Positions 14,716-23,791 of a stretch of 49,779 nucleotides of DNA are shown in pieces. The position numbers were made by a program, and so were the translations under genes. The notes under the pieces are model-generated. The model had not been told where the DNA came from, ran no database searches, and saw only the letters and a program-made list of their open reading frames with translations. Every line of letters begins with the position of its first letter. Positions within the stretch are counted from its first letter, which is position 1. Location of the stretch: the NCBI RefSeq assembly GCF_900112485.1, contig NZ_FOMG01000029.1, positions 1-49,779 on the forward strand, written 5' to 3'. The DNA comes from Clostridium uliginosum (GTDB taxonomy: Bacteria; Bacillota; Clostridia; Clostridiales; Clostridiaceae).

Positions 14716-16197
14716 TTATTTACCTATCCTTTCCATAGTATCTGCTCCAAATGGATTATTATTTCTAAATGATGCTTTTTGCTTCCCAATTCTTAATTCA
14801 ATTGCCTCTCCCCATGTCTTGGGAACACCCTTTTTAGTTGTAAATCTATCAATTAGATTTTCTGGTAGAAGCTCGTTAGCATCATGAATAATCGCTTGTG
14901 CATCTATTCCTGCCTCTCTTGCTGAAACTACTCTTGTATTATCTATTGTAGTTAGCTTACCATCACTCATTTTAATAACATCAATCGAATCACCGTTCCA
15001 ACCATTTGCTTTCATGCTACTAATTATTTCATCTGCACCATTAACTGAACTTTGGCTAAATCTGATTTCATTTGCATTTACTAAAACAGGTTGTCTTACA
15101 CCATTAATTCCTCCCCCTTTACCAACAACCTTTTCAGTTATACTCTTAGCCAGTTTTTCAATTCCACTAGAATCCCTAACACCATTCATAGAAAGCACAG
15201 TTGCTTCAGATATTTTACCTGATGTTTCTTCTACTCCCGATGCAAGTCCTGCCTTCACACCTTTATATACTTTTCCTATTAAGCTTCCTGCTCCTACAGC
15301 ACCTATTGCAAATAATTGTTCTCCTACACTATAGCGTCTCCCTGATACTAAGTCTTTTCCATCAACTATTTCTGCTAACATTTTATATTCACCCAAAACT
15401 GGTATAAAATATGCTCCCATAGATATCGTTCTTTCATCATTTGTTTCATAATCAAAGTCTGATGAAGTTATCATTTCATTTATATACTTGTCATAACTAT
15501 CTATTTTTTTCTTATTTATTTCTGCATCAAATATGAATTTACTAATAAAATTCGAAGTATTTTCTGAACTATGTTCTGACAAACTCGCATTATAGGCATC
15601 TATTTCTACTTTCATATCTTCATATTCTTTATGCATAGCTATTGATATTCTTCCAAAGCCAAGTAAATCTTCTAAACCTATTTTATCCTTATCAATTCCA
15701 CTTGATATCTTAGCTTGCATTGTAAATAAAGATGAAGGTGCTTCGCCTTGTATTCCTACATTGTTTTCTACTCTTATATCTTGCAGCTTTGAATCCCTTA
15801 ATTTTTGTATTGTTTTAACTTGAGCATTGTAAAATATATCATCTACTTCTCTTTGATATTCTCCTATAAATCCATCATTACTGTTGTAACCCACAGTACT
15901 GCTTTGATACATGGTATTCATATTATAATTATAACCACAACTGCTATTTTGTCCAGCACCATTAGTAACTGCTCCGAAAACCTTATATTTGTCCATATAT
16001 TCTTGAATATGTTCCATATTACTTTTTATTGATGTATAATCTTCATTTCCTAATTCATTATGAGCATTTATCTCTTCAAAAGCATCATTGCCAGTTTCTT
16101 CTATATTTCTTAAAATTGGAATCATATAATATAGCATAGAATAAGCATCAGTAGTTTTTTTAGATAAAATACCTGAATCTAAAATATAATTTCTCAT
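14716..16197 (-). CDS. LXG-type polymorphic toxin with PT-TG domain and ParB-like tip
   Basis: 493 aa. Residues 1 to about 235 are helical, the expected secretion/partner-binding part; I do not see a textbook LxG motif. PT-TG pretoxin domain at about 245-310 (PVLGEYKMLAEIVDGKDL, SGRRYSVGEQLFAIG). The tip, about 370-493, carries IRFSQSSVNGADEI, DGKLTTIDNTRVVSAREAGI and TWGEAIELRIGKQ, which resembles ParB/sulfiredoxin-like domains found at toxin C-termini. It follows helical partner genes typical of type VII effector operons. GGAG precedes ATG. No EssC or other machinery gene is in the window. Tip activity unknown. Confidence 0.75.
   Translation of the reverse strand: MRNYILDSGILSKKTTDAYSMLYYMIPILRNIEETGNDAFEEINAHNELGNEDYTSIKSNMEHIQEYMDKYKVFGAVTNGAGQNSSCGYNYNMNTMYQSSTVGYNSNDGFIGEYQREVDDIFYNAQVKTIQKLRDSKLQDIRVENNVGIQGEAPSSLFTMQAKISSGIDKDKIGLEDLLGFGRISIAMHKEYEDMKVEIDAYNASLSEHSSENTSNFISKFIFDAEINKKKIDSYDKYINEMITSSDFDYETNDERTISMGAYFIPVLGEYKMLAEIVDGKDLVSGRRYSVGEQLFAIGAVGAGSLIGKVYKGVKAGLASGVEETSGKISEATVLSMNGVRDSSGIEKLAKSITEKVVGKGGGINGVRQPVLVNANEIRFSQSSVNGADEIISSMKANGWNGDSIDVIKMSDGKLTTIDNTRVVSAREAGIDAQAIIHDANELLPENLIDRFTTKKGVPKTWGEAIELRIGKQKASFRNNNPFGADTMERIGK
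15115..15697 (-). repeat. 583-bp direct repeat, copy 2 (inside the full toxin)
   Basis: See 13042-13624. Same orientation, so recombination would delete 2073 bp and fuse the full toxin's N-terminus to the RNase A tip. Confidence 0.9.
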
Positions 16198-16208
16198 TTC
16201 ATATTCTC

Positions 16209-16508
16209 CTATACCATATTTGCATTATAACTTTCTGCTTCTTCTTTATCTTGAGCACTCAAATTCTCTAAACAGTAATTTACATAATACTCTGCTTGTC
16301 CATAAAAATAGCTTAATGTATTTAAATCTTTAATAAAATTATTTGCCAGAATCTTTTCATCATTCTCTGCTTTTCCTAAATACATCCCTATAAAACTTTC
16401 AAAATCTTGCTCATACATTTTAGATGCATTACTTACTAGCTCTGCTGCTTCCCCTATTATATTAGCAATATTTTTTAATTCATTACTTACCTTTATAGTA
16501 TCAGCCAT
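16209..16508 (-). CDS. WXG100-like helical partner (Lap-type) of the LXG toxin
   Basis: 99 aa, two long helices separated near residue 45-52, no signal peptide. It sits directly upstream of the toxin, as small helical Lap proteins do; those bind the LXG helical domain for export. The start ATG abuts the stop of the previous gene (TAAATG). The classic WxG is replaced by YLGKAEN near the turn. Function inferred from size, fold and place. Confidence 0.6.
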   Translation of the reverse strand: MADTIKVSNELKNIANIIGEAAELVSNASKMYEQDFESFIGMYLGKAENDEKILANNFIKDLNTLSYFYGQAEYYVNYCLENLSAQDKEEAESYNANMV

Positions 16509-17135
16509 TTATTCACTCACCCCATATTCAAATATCTTTAAAAGTTCTAATCGTATATCTCTAGGATTTGTTTTCATTAATTCCTTCTTTAAGGTATCAT
16601 ATCTATATGTATAACCTTCCTTATAATAAATGTTGCATATATTGAATTCCTTATTTTTTTCCTTTTGTATACATAAAACTTCTTCACTTTTTTTATTTAA
16701 TAATTTATTTACAATTAAATCACTAGGTTCTAATATTTCTTTTTCACTATCTGTAGGATCATTACTACATAAAAACATATAATTATTAAATATTGAATAT
16801 ATCATAAGTGATTTTGTTGTTTCTTCAAGGATAAATTGTCCTTTTTTATACTTCTTTAAAAACACTATCGAATCAGTTTCATCTATTGAAATTAGCAAAT
16901 TATTAACCCATATATATTCTTTTGCATTTTTATATTTCTCTAAATTTCTAATTATTCTAAATGACTTTTCATTTAATTCACCATGACTTTTTAATATATC
17001 TTTCATAATTAAAGATTCTTTAGGTGAATCTTCGCATTCTTGGTTATTAATTAAGGTTTCAATTGGGTTTATCCCATAAATATTTGTTCCATCTAATGCA
17101 CTATTTAAATAATATAATTCGCTTGCACTAAGCAT
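16509..17135 (-). CDS. DUF5081-like protein of type VII effector operon (chaperone candidate)
   Basis: 208 aa, starting MLSASELYYLNSALDGTNIY, mixed alpha/beta, no membrane segment. It resembles DUF5081-type proteins found in LXG operons and compared with EspG-like chaperones; I am not certain of the family. GGAGG precedes ATG. It lies between two small helical partner genes and shares their operon. Confidence 0.5.
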   Translation of the reverse strand: MLSASELYYLNSALDGTNIYGINPIETLINNQECEDSPKESLIMKDILKSHGELNEKSFRIIRNLEKYKNAKEYIWVNNLLISIDETDSIVFLKKYKKGQFILEETTKSLMIYSIFNNYMFLCSNDPTDSEKEILEPSDLIVNKLLNKKSEEVLCIQKEKNKEFNICNIYYKEGYTYRYDTLKKELMKTNPRDIRLELLKIFEYGVSE

Positions 17136-17150
17136 TTTTCTTCCTCCAAA

Positions 17151-17441
17151 CTACTTCCATAGAGATGGCATTTTACCATTCTGCATATATTCACTAGCAT
17201 TAGTTTCCAATTTAAGCATTGTATCTAAATTATCTTCTGCTACACTTAAAAGAGCCTCATGATATTTCTTAAGTATTAACATTAAACTTATTGCAGAATC
17301 TTTACTTTTCCCCGTCCATACATCTGTATCTAAAATTGCTAATGCGGCATTAACCTTATCTAATGACTCTTGCATAGTTTTATTAGCTTTCATAAAATCT
17401 CCAATATTATCATGTATACTATTATCTAATTTATATAGCAT
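17151..17441 (-). CDS. WXG100-like small partner protein
   Basis: 96 aa helical hairpin with DVWTGKSKD at residues about 39-47, a genuine W-x-G turn as in WXG100/ESAT-6-like proteins (DUF5344/YwqI-like). Such proteins are secreted with, or target, LXG effectors. RBS AGAGGAGG. Second gene of the operon. Confidence 0.7.
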   Translation of the reverse strand: MLYKLDNSIHDNIGDFMKANKTMQESLDKVNAALAILDTDVWTGKSKDSAISLMLILKKYHEALLSVAEDNLDTMLKLETNASEYMQNGKMPSLWK

Positions 17442-17453
17442 GCTTTACCTCCT

Positions 17454-17804
17454 CTAACCATTATGTTTATCATGATGATGTCTACATGCATCTTCATATA
17501 ATCTTTTATATTTAATATATAGTTCATTAGCCTTAACCTTTTTGTTATTAATAATGCTTATATCATCTCTAATCTTGGAAAATAATCGATTAACTTCTTT
17601 ACTAAAATCCTCAGATTTATAATTAAAATTATCCATAACTTCTCCCTGTAAATTGTACATTGGTTCATATACAGTAGTAAACTTATTAAAATGCGTTAAG
17701 CAATTATCTAAATATCTATCAAGTTCTTCTTTATATGTTTCTAATTTGTTTCTAGCCTTTTCATATTCTCTCATTTTTGTTTTATAATATCCCTTATTAC
17801 TCAT
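17454..17804 (-). CDS. DUF5082 (YwqH-like) helical protein, first gene of the LXG operon
   Basis: 116 aa, coiled-coil-rich (KARNKLETYKEELDRYLD), ends in a His-rich tail RHHHDKH. DUF5082-like proteins head many LXG operons and act as accessory partners for export. RBS TGAGGAATA. The upstream 200 bp contain no other gene, so the operon promoter should lie at about 17810-17900. Confidence 0.6.
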   Translation of the reverse strand: MSNKGYYKTKMREYEKARNKLETYKEELDRYLDNCLTHFNKFTTVYEPMYNLQGEVMDNFNYKSEDFSKEVNRLFSKIRDDISIINNKKVKANELYIKYKRLYEDACRHHHDKHNG

Positions 17805-17902
17805 TATTCCTCACTATTCATTTATAATCTATTTTTTATATAATTTTCTTCCTATAGCATATTCTCAAAACGGTCAGTATAACTACCTCTATCTAGAACA
17901 AA

Positions 17903-18048
17903 GGTGGCTGCGCCACGTTTCAATGGACAATGGACAGTTGACAATTAAAAGTTGAAAGCCACAGGCTTTCTTCAAATATATTTTAAAAATCTTCTTAAGA
18001 AGATTTCTTCCTTCATTGTCAATTGTCCATCGTCCATTGTCAATTCAA
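17903..18048. repeat. Hairpin-rich dispersed element (TTGTCAATTGTCCAT type)
   Basis: Contains GTGGCTGCGCCAC, CAATGGACAATGGACAGTTG with its inverted counterpart CAATTGTCCATCGTCCATTG, GAAAGCCACAGGCTTTC, and palindromic AAATCTTCTTAAGAAGATTT. This kind of non-coding repeat is scattered in many bacterial genomes; one copy is seen here. Confidence 0.7.
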
Positions 18049-18071
18049 AAGCATCTCCATAACCTTAGATT

Positions 18072-18116
18072 TCATCAGCTTTTCAAGCTTCGAAAATTCT
18101 ATACTTTCCTATACAT
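18072..18116. repeat. 45-bp dispersed repeat, copy 2
   Basis: TCATCAGCTTTTCAAGCTTC followed by GAAAATTCTATACTTTCCTATACAT, matching 6079-6123. The next 230 bp, to the MITE C piece, hold no gene. Confidence 0.55.
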
Positions 18117-18351
18117 TAAAAAAAGACTACCTATATTTATTAAAAATAAAAGGTAATCTTCACCATAACATAAATATTAAGAAATTTATGTTTATTATTC
18201 AAGTTTATTACTTGTTAAAGTATACCATATTGAAACTCACAATTCAACAATTTATGACTTTTTTCGGCGTTAAGGGTTAAATTTATTAGTTAATTCATAA
18301 ATTTTGTTAAACCATCCTGTAAATCTAATATTTAAATACATAAATAATTAA

Positions 18352-18457
18352 ACTTAAGAACATCAAAATGAGTATAGTCCAATTCCAGCTTGCTCCAAAG
18401 ATAAGCTTCGGACAAGCAATTAATGTGACAATATCAACACTATATTAAAACAGAGCC
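18352..18457. mobile_element. MITE family C, right half
   Basis: CTTAAGAACATC, the internal hairpin region CCAGCTTGCTCC ... CTTCGGACAAGC, and the terminal ATATTAAAACAGAGCC match the right half of 44440-44661. The left end is absent. Confidence 0.6.
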
Positions 18458-18620
18458 AAAAATTTAAAAATAACCTACAATAAAAAACATGTATTAGTAT
18501 AAATGTTAAATTTGACAAAAATAAAGAAAATTATATAAACTAATAGTGCAAACTTAGCAAAAATAATTATAATTTAACTATTTACTAAACTAGAAAAAAT
18601 TGATTTTGATAAATAAATTA

Positions 18621-18659
18621 GGCTCTGTTTTAATGTCAACACGGTTTTAAAACATAGCC
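18621..18659. mobile_element. MITE family C minimal copy, 39 bp
   Basis: GGCTCTGTTTTAATGTCAAC joined directly to ACGGTTTTAAAACATAGCC: two inverted ends with no interior. Confidence 0.6.
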
Positions 18660-18728
18660 ATAATTGAGTTAACACAGACAGCGTAAAACACTATAGTTGA
18701 CTTGTTAAGCCATACCAGGAGGTTACAA

Positions 18729-19943
18729 ATGAATAAAAAAGTAAAAATAGGAATTACTTTTCTAATAATAATCTGTATCATAGCAGGAATTAAGTTGAAA
18801 GTAGATGCTATTACTACAAGTAATATTAAACAGATGATGAACAATCAAACACCTAATGCAGATGAAACAACCAAAACAGATGATATCAATAAAGTAACAG
18901 AACTTTATCAGATATATGACGATCAAGGAAAATATCTTCACTCATTTAAAAATCTTGAAGTATTAACCATGACAAACCAAATAGGGCATTACCCTGATTT
19001 AGAATTTCTTAAAGACAATAAGAAATTACAAAAATTATATATAAACACTATGGACGGAGAAATAGATAATATAGATGGATTAAAAGAATTAACCAATCTA
19101 GAGTACCTTGGATTGCAAAATGCTCAAATAAATAACATTAATGCCCTTTCAAATCTTACGAATCTTAAGGAATTGTATATTTCATCTAACAAAATAGAAG
19201 ATTGGAGTGGACTTAATAATTTAACAAATCTTGAGAAATTAACAATTGAATGTCCTAAGTTTGATAATAAGGCAATAAACGAGTCAATTATTAATTTAAA
19301 AAAATTAAAAATATTAACTTTACGTAGCACTAAACTTAGCGATATAAGCAGTTTAGAAAATCTTAAAAATATTGAAGAATTGGGATTACACTCAAATGAA
19401 TTAGAGGATATAGGCCCTTTAGAAAATCTTAATAATATTCAAACGCTGAGCTTATCAGGGAAAAAGATACAGGATATAAGTTCATTATCAAATTTGACAA
19501 ACTTAAATAAACTAAATTTATGGCGTAGCAATATAGATGATATACATCCTTTATCGAGTTTAAAAAATTTAAATTGCCTATCTTTAGATTATAATAATAT
19601 AGAAGATTTAAGCCCATTATCAACTTTAATAAATTTAAATACACTACATTTAAACAATAATAATATAAAAGATATATCACCAGTTAAAGATTTAATTCAT
19701 TTAAAGGAATTATACCTTCAAGAAAATAAAATAGAAGATATTTCAGCTTTACAAAAATTAAAGTCATTGAGAAATCTTCACATAGAAAAAAATGAAATAA
19801 AAAAGATTGATAGTTTGATGGGATTGGAAAATTTGTATGAATTAAAATATGATGATAATACTATTGAAGATAAAGAAAAACTAAAAACATTAGACGATAG
19901 AAAACGTAAAAACTTGGATGAGCATATAAAAAAGGGTATATAA
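18729..19943 (+). CDS. Internalin-like leucine-rich-repeat protein
   Basis: 404 aa from ATG 18729 (CAGGAGG at good spacing). Residues about 5-25 form a membrane anchor or uncleaved signal (VKIGITFLIIICIIAGIKL). From about 75 to 390 there are at least 13 repeats of about 22 residues of the SDS22/internalin type (L..L.NL..L.L..N.I.DISPL). No LPXTG or SH3 domain follows. Probably a surface, membrane-anchored protein-interaction module. Monocistronic, preceded by MITE sequence. Confidence 0.85.
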   Translation: MNKKVKIGITFLIIICIIAGIKLKVDAITTSNIKQMMNNQTPNADETTKTDDINKVTELYQIYDDQGKYLHSFKNLEVLTMTNQIGHYPDLEFLKDNKKLQKLYINTMDGEIDNIDGLKELTNLEYLGLQNAQINNINALSNLTNLKELYISSNKIEDWSGLNNLTNLEKLTIECPKFDNKAINESIINLKKLKILTLRSTKLSDISSLENLKNIEELGLHSNELEDIGPLENLNNIQTLSLSGKKIQDISSLSNLTNLNKLNLWRSNIDDIHPLSSLKNLNCLSLDYNNIEDLSPLSTLINLNTLHLNNNNIKDISPVKDLIHLKELYLQENKIEDISALQKLKSLRNLHIEKNEIKKIDSLMGLENLYELKYDDNTIEDKEKLKTLDDRKRKNLDEHIKKGI

Positions 19944-19949
19944 ATAAAA

Positions 19950-20221
19950 AGGCCACTGAATTACTAAGTGAAGTAATAACAAAGAAATAGAAATAACATT
20001 TATTAAAGAAGACTAGAAAAATTTCACTAATAGTTTCTAACATTTAAAGTTGTACCCATAAAAGATTGCTCCTAATATGCATTAGGACAATCATTTATGG
20101 AACAACTTCAAATGAAGAAACTCTAAGCTCATTTTCCAATGCTTCTTACACAAATGTTATTTCTATTTCTTTTTTGAATATACATCATGTCAGTAAATGA
20201 TTTGTATTATAAGACAACCCC
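19950..20221. mobile_element. MITE family B, nearly full length
   Basis: Interior GAAATAGAAATAACATTTAT ... AAATGTTATTTCTATTTC with the outer part AGTGAAGTAATAAC and CAGTAAATGATTTGTATTAT, then AAGACAACCC. The outer GGGCTG termini are degenerate. Three relatives at 5828, 23792 and 49640. Confidence 0.65.
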
Positions 20222-20281
20222 TTTGATTATTTATATTTACGTTGTAATACTCTTATTTTTAAATTTACCCTTTTATTATCA

Positions 20282-20296
20282 TTTTTTCAATGTGCC
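20282..20296. mobile_element. MITE family A solo end at the sigma gene stop
   Basis: On the minus strand the sigma gene's TAA is followed at once by GGCACATTGAAAAAAT, a family A end. No second end nearby. Confidence 0.5.
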
Positions 20297-20902
20297 TTAA
20301 GCTTCAGCACTAATTTCATGTTCTGAAGATTTAATTATTTCATTTCTAATATATTCAAGTATTGCATTTTTCCTTCTTATCACTTGAATATAGCTTAGTC
20401 CTTTTTTAGCTGCATAATCTTTAAATGTGAATCCATTATAGTAAACTAAGAATATTAATTCAAAGTCTGTAGGAGATAGTTTAGAGATTATAGCTTGAAG
20501 TTCACTTAATCTTTCACTTTGAATAAAGTCATTCTCTATAGATTGATTACTTTGAAGTAATTCTGTAAAGTCAGCAGATGAATCCCCTTCACCAATTGGT
20601 GTATTAAGACTTAATGTATTTTTATGCTTTTTATTATTTCTGGCAGTACACTTCATACAATTTTTGATTGTAGTGTAGACATAACTAGAAAATGAATTTG
20701 ATCCTTCTTTGTATTTATCTACTGCATTAATTAATGCGATGTATCCAATTTGAACTAAATCAAAGGTATCATAATTTTTAATATTAAAACTACGAGCAGT
20801 CTTAAAGATGAATGGTTTGAATTGAACTAAGAGATTTACTATAGCTTCATCGTCCCCCTTTTTAGCTTCTTCAACTAATTTTTCAATTTCTTTATATTCC
20901 AT
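20297..20902 (-). CDS. Sigma-70 family factor of the TcdR/UviA or SigH-like type
   Basis: 201 aa. Region 2 at about 25-90 (FKPFIFKTARSFNI, YDTFDLVQIGYIALINAVDKY, FSSYVYTTIKNCMK) and region 4 at about 135-190 (LSPTDFELIFLVYYNGFTFK, then the helix-turn-helix SYIQVIRRKNAILEYI). The DLVQ-IGY motif is that of conditional sigma factors. Targets unknown; toxin or bacteriocin genes are common targets of this class. RBS GAAGGGA. A decayed paralogue end lies at 38271-38342 and a copy of its upstream region at 35735-35850. Confidence 0.8.
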   Translation of the reverse strand: MEYKEIEKLVEEAKKGDDEAIVNLLVQFKPFIFKTARSFNIKNYDTFDLVQIGYIALINAVDKYKEGSNSFSSYVYTTIKNCMKCTARNNKKHKNTLSLNTPIGEGDSSADFTELLQSNQSIENDFIQSERLSELQAIISKLSPTDFELIFLVYYNGFTFKDYAAKKGLSYIQVIRRKNAILEYIRNEIIKSSEHEISAEA

Positions 20903-20941
20903 AAAAATCCCTTCCCTTTCTAAATGCTTATTAAGGTATTT

Positions 20942-21080
20942 CCAAAGAAATAACTAATTAGTATGCTTGTCTTTTTTGAACTATACTGCGTCAGCAAATG
21001 TAGCTAAACAGCAGTATTAACTGCCTTTTCTTCCTTGTCTATAGTTCAAAAAATCCTACGAATCTTTGATTAGTTATTTA
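20942..21080. mobile_element. Palindromic MITE-like element upstream of the sigma gene
   Basis: Outer inverted repeat AAATAACTAAT (20948-20958) / ATTAGTTATTT (21069-21079) and inner TTTTTTGAACTATA / TATAGTTCAAAAAA. The interior resembles that of family A. Its right end word ATCTTTGATTAGTTATTTAT also occurs at 29161 and 35739. Confidence 0.55.
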
Positions 21081-21212
21081 TTTTACAATCCCTATTAATA
21101 AATATGCACGAAAAGAAAATAATGATTGCCTGTATCATTTAAAATAAATATAATATAATTATACCATATTTTGTAAATGTTTAACACTAATTGAAATAAA
21201 CATATGATTGAA

Positions 21213-21863
21213 TTATTTATCTTCTGATAATAAAAATTCTCCTGCCTTTATTGTATATATATAATCACACAGTTTATCAATATCCTCCCTATTATGACTA
21301 GATAATAATATTGTTACACCCTTATTTTTTAAATCCAATAATATCTTTCTTACAAGCTCTACTGAATCTTCATCTAATGAATTCATAGGTTCATCCAATA
21401 TTAATAGTTTAGGATTTTCCATTAATGCTTGTGCTATTCCTAACTTTTGCCTCATTCCTAATGAGAATTTTTTTACTGGTCTTTTATCATTTGGATCTAA
21501 AGTCACAAGACTTATATAATGTTTAATTGTTTCATCATTAATTTTATTATTTATGCTAGCTAATATTTTTAGATTTTCAAAAGCAGAATATTGAGGAAGA
21601 AAACCTGGATTTTCAATTATTATTCCTGTTTCCTCTGGGAAAGCACCATTCTTTATAGATTTATTAAAAACATAAACTTCTCCATCCGTAGGATTTATTA
21701 ATCCACATATAGATTTAAATAACATTGTCTTGCCTGAACCATTTCTTCCAACAATACCGTAAATATTCCCTTCTTTAAATTCAGCAGAAATATTTTTTAA
21801 TATATCTGTGTCATTAGCTTTTTTTGATAGGTTGTTTATTTTTATGATAACTTTATCATTCAT
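21213..21863 (-). CDS. ABC transporter ATPase with E-loop (bacteriocin-immunity-like)
   Basis: 216 aa. Walker A GRNGSGKT, signature FSLGMRQ, Walker B LLILDEP, and the His of LLSSHN. The Q-loop position reads GIIIENPGF, with Glu in place of Gln; such E-loops mark lantibiotic-immunity ATPases (LanF). AGGAGG precedes ATG. Last gene of a three-gene minus-strand operon with two membrane proteins. Substrate unknown; peptide immunity is inferred. Confidence 0.85.
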   Translation of the reverse strand: MNDKVIIKINNLSKKANDTDILKNISAEFKEGNIYGIVGRNGSGKTMLFKSICGLINPTDGEVYVFNKSIKNGAFPEETGIIIENPGFLPQYSAFENLKILASINNKINDETIKHYISLVTLDPNDKRPVKKFSLGMRQKLGIAQALMENPKLLILDEPMNSLDEDSVELVRKILLDLKNKGVTILLSSHNREDIDKLCDYIYTIKAGEFLLSEDK

Positions 21864-21885
21864 AATTTCCTCCTAAATTTAACTA

Positions 21886-22701
21886 CTAATCTAAGAATTT
21901 ATAATCACTCCTAATAGTTCTAACTCTTCCTATTATATAAATAGTAAATATTAATATAAACCAATACAATATTCTAAATAATATAAATGAATAATTTGCT
22001 ATATTTTCAACTGGTGAACTAATAAAATATATATTATTTGTAAATGATAATTTAGGTATAATACCACCTAATGAATCGAAAAATCTATTAATTGTATTTA
22101 TAAATATAACTACAACAAGAGATAATCCATCTTTATTTAAAAATGAATCAATAACAAAGTATAACAATCCTTCTAAGAAAAAATATAAAATAACATACAA
22201 ATTTATCAATAAAACATATATTGATGGAGTTATCTTCCTAGTCAATATTTGCACACTATCTAAAGATGAAAATACATCTTTTGTACCACCCATAATATGA
22301 TAAAAATAATCACTCCATAAGTTTTCAAGTGGAAGAGTAGCTATCCCCTCAGCAAATGAAAATAGGTTAATTAAAAGAGTAAATATTATTGATATAATCA
22401 ATAATGTAATTACATTGATATTATACACTTCTGATTTGTTATTAAATTTTAAATAGTAATATTTATAAAAATTAGTTTTTTGATTTACATTATAAATTAT
22501 CAGAAGGTATCCTAATGAATAAACTATAAATAACGGGAAGTAATTAAACTGTGTTATAAATAAATCAAAAATATTATGGTGATTTGCTTCACTTAACAGA
22601 TTGATAAATAAAGCAAAGTGATATAAAAGTAATGGCGTTAAAATTATTATAATTTTATAAGATGTAAGTTTTAAAACAAGATGATTATAAATCTTTTTCA
22701 T
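21886..22701 (-). CDS. ABC-2-like membrane permease subunit
   Basis: 271 aa from the ATG at 22701 (GGAGTG upstream). About six membrane segments, with a loop at about 145-180. No family-specific motif recognised. It overlaps the upstream permease gene by 17 bases. It pairs with 22685-23488 and the ATPase at 21213. Confidence 0.75.
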   Translation of the reverse strand: MKKIYNHLVLKLTSYKIIIILTPLLLYHFALFINLLSEANHHNIFDLFITQFNYFPLFIVYSLGYLLIIYNVNQKTNFYKYYYLKFNNKSEVYNINVITLLIISIIFTLLINLFSFAEGIATLPLENLWSDYFYHIMGGTKDVFSSLDSVQILTRKITPSIYVLLINLYVILYFFLEGLLYFVIDSFLNKDGLSLVVVIFINTINRFFDSLGGIIPKLSFTNNIYFISSPVENIANYSFILFRILYWFILIFTIYIIGRVRTIRSDYKFLD

Positions 22702-23488
22702 TTCTATACAGCACTCCCACATAAAATAACACTATACCTATAACAAGCAATACAAATTGATAAATTAGCACTGGAATTTCACTTCCAATAGCAATGGGTC
22801 TAAATAACATAGCCATATTTAAGCTACTAAGCCTAATATAACAAAACAAAGTTAATGACAATATGTATATAAAAAATGGACATAAAAAAGATAAATATTT
22901 ATTGTTAATAAAAGGTGACAAACCCAATGACAATGTCGCAAAAATAACATTAAATATAAATGATAATATAATAATACAAATAACATAAATCCATTTACTT
23001 TTTTCATACCAAAAAACGTATGCACCTGTAACTTTAAAGAAACTATTAGGATTTGTTTTAATTCCCAAAATTAAACTTATAAAAATTAATATAACTATTA
23101 ATGCTGCTGATATTATTACTCCACTAGAAATTGCATTAACAAATATACGTGATATAATGTACTTCTTTCTATTCATTCTTGCATAAATAAACTTTAAGAA
23201 CCCTGAATCTTTATCTTGCAAATAAGAATTAGAAAACACCAAAGCTGCTAATAATGGTGCAATCAAACAAAGTATGCTTGCTGGACCGAATGCCCTAGCC
23301 ATTAAAAAAATATCTACCGAATCATAAAATTTTTTAAAATGATTTACGTTAATATTAAAAATATTCCAGTCATTACATACAATTGCTAAAAAACTTATTA
23401 ACATAGTAATTAAAGTAATCAAAAACGTTAATAGTGCAGGTTTGGAAAAAATTGCTCTTCTTAGCTCGTTTTTAATATAATATGACAT
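22685..23488 (-). CDS. ABC-2-like membrane permease subunit
   Basis: 267 aa, six membrane segments (first at about 18-38). The loop FSNSYLQDKDSGFLKFIYAR near residue 86-105 is like those of ABC-2 permeases that rearrange peptides at the membrane. AAAGGAGAG precedes ATG. First gene of the operon; immediately upstream on the same strand is the truncated group II intron, which may have displaced the native promoter. Confidence 0.75.
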   Translation of the reverse strand: MSYYIKNELRRAIFSKPALLTFLITLITMLISFLAIVCNDWNIFNINVNHFKKFYDSVDIFLMARAFGPASILCLIAPLLAALVFSNSYLQDKDSGFLKFIYARMNRKKYIISRIFVNAISSGVIISAALIVILIFISLILGIKTNPNSFFKVTGAYVFWYEKSKWIYVICIIILSFIFNVIFATLSLGLSPFINNKYLSFLCPFFIYILSLTLFCYIRLSSLNMAMLFRPIAIGSEIPVLIYQFVLLVIGIVLFYVGVLYRNEKDL

Positions 23489-23534
23489 TTTATTCTCTCC
23501 TTTTGTATAATCACTTAAACGATATATCTATCAA

Positions 23535-23779
23535 GCCTCCCCAGGTAAGAACAACAACATCCATCTCACATATCTGCTACATTTACTCCTAAGAATTTGG
23601 ATAGTGTTGGACTTTGTTTTGTGTAGCAAACTCGTTCGTTCCTAGTGAGTTTATTTCCTTCAGACCGAGACTTTACCTCAGGCTTCCTTCGCATTCCACC
23701 TCACGATGGACACCATTGTCATTGGCTAGTGGTACCATTACTACTTTCGCCGCCCAGTAGTTGCCCTTGCTAGGCACAC
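23535..23779 (-). mobile_element. Group II intron 5' fragment (domain I)
   Basis: On the minus strand it starts GTGTGCCTAGCAAGGGCAAC at 23779, the GUGYG 5' end of group II introns. It continues with high-G+C structured sequence (CTACTGGGCGGCGAAAGTAG, GTGAGGTGGAATGCGAAGG, GTAAAGTCTCGGTCTGAAGG) and ends near TTACCTGGGGAGGC. No reverse transcriptase ORF or 3' domains follow, so it is a truncated, inactive remnant. Confidence 0.75.
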
Positions 23780-23791
23780 TACAAAAAATAA

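Noticed and set aside
14716..16197. Assigning a definite nuclease activity to the toxin tip
   Set aside because: The ParB-like resemblance is by motif only; ParB/sulfiredoxin folds include nucleases, CTPases and kinases.
23535..23779. IS element or protein gene in the G+C-rich block
   Set aside because: No ORF of useful length, and the GTGTGCC start and ACCTGGGGAGG motif point to intron RNA.
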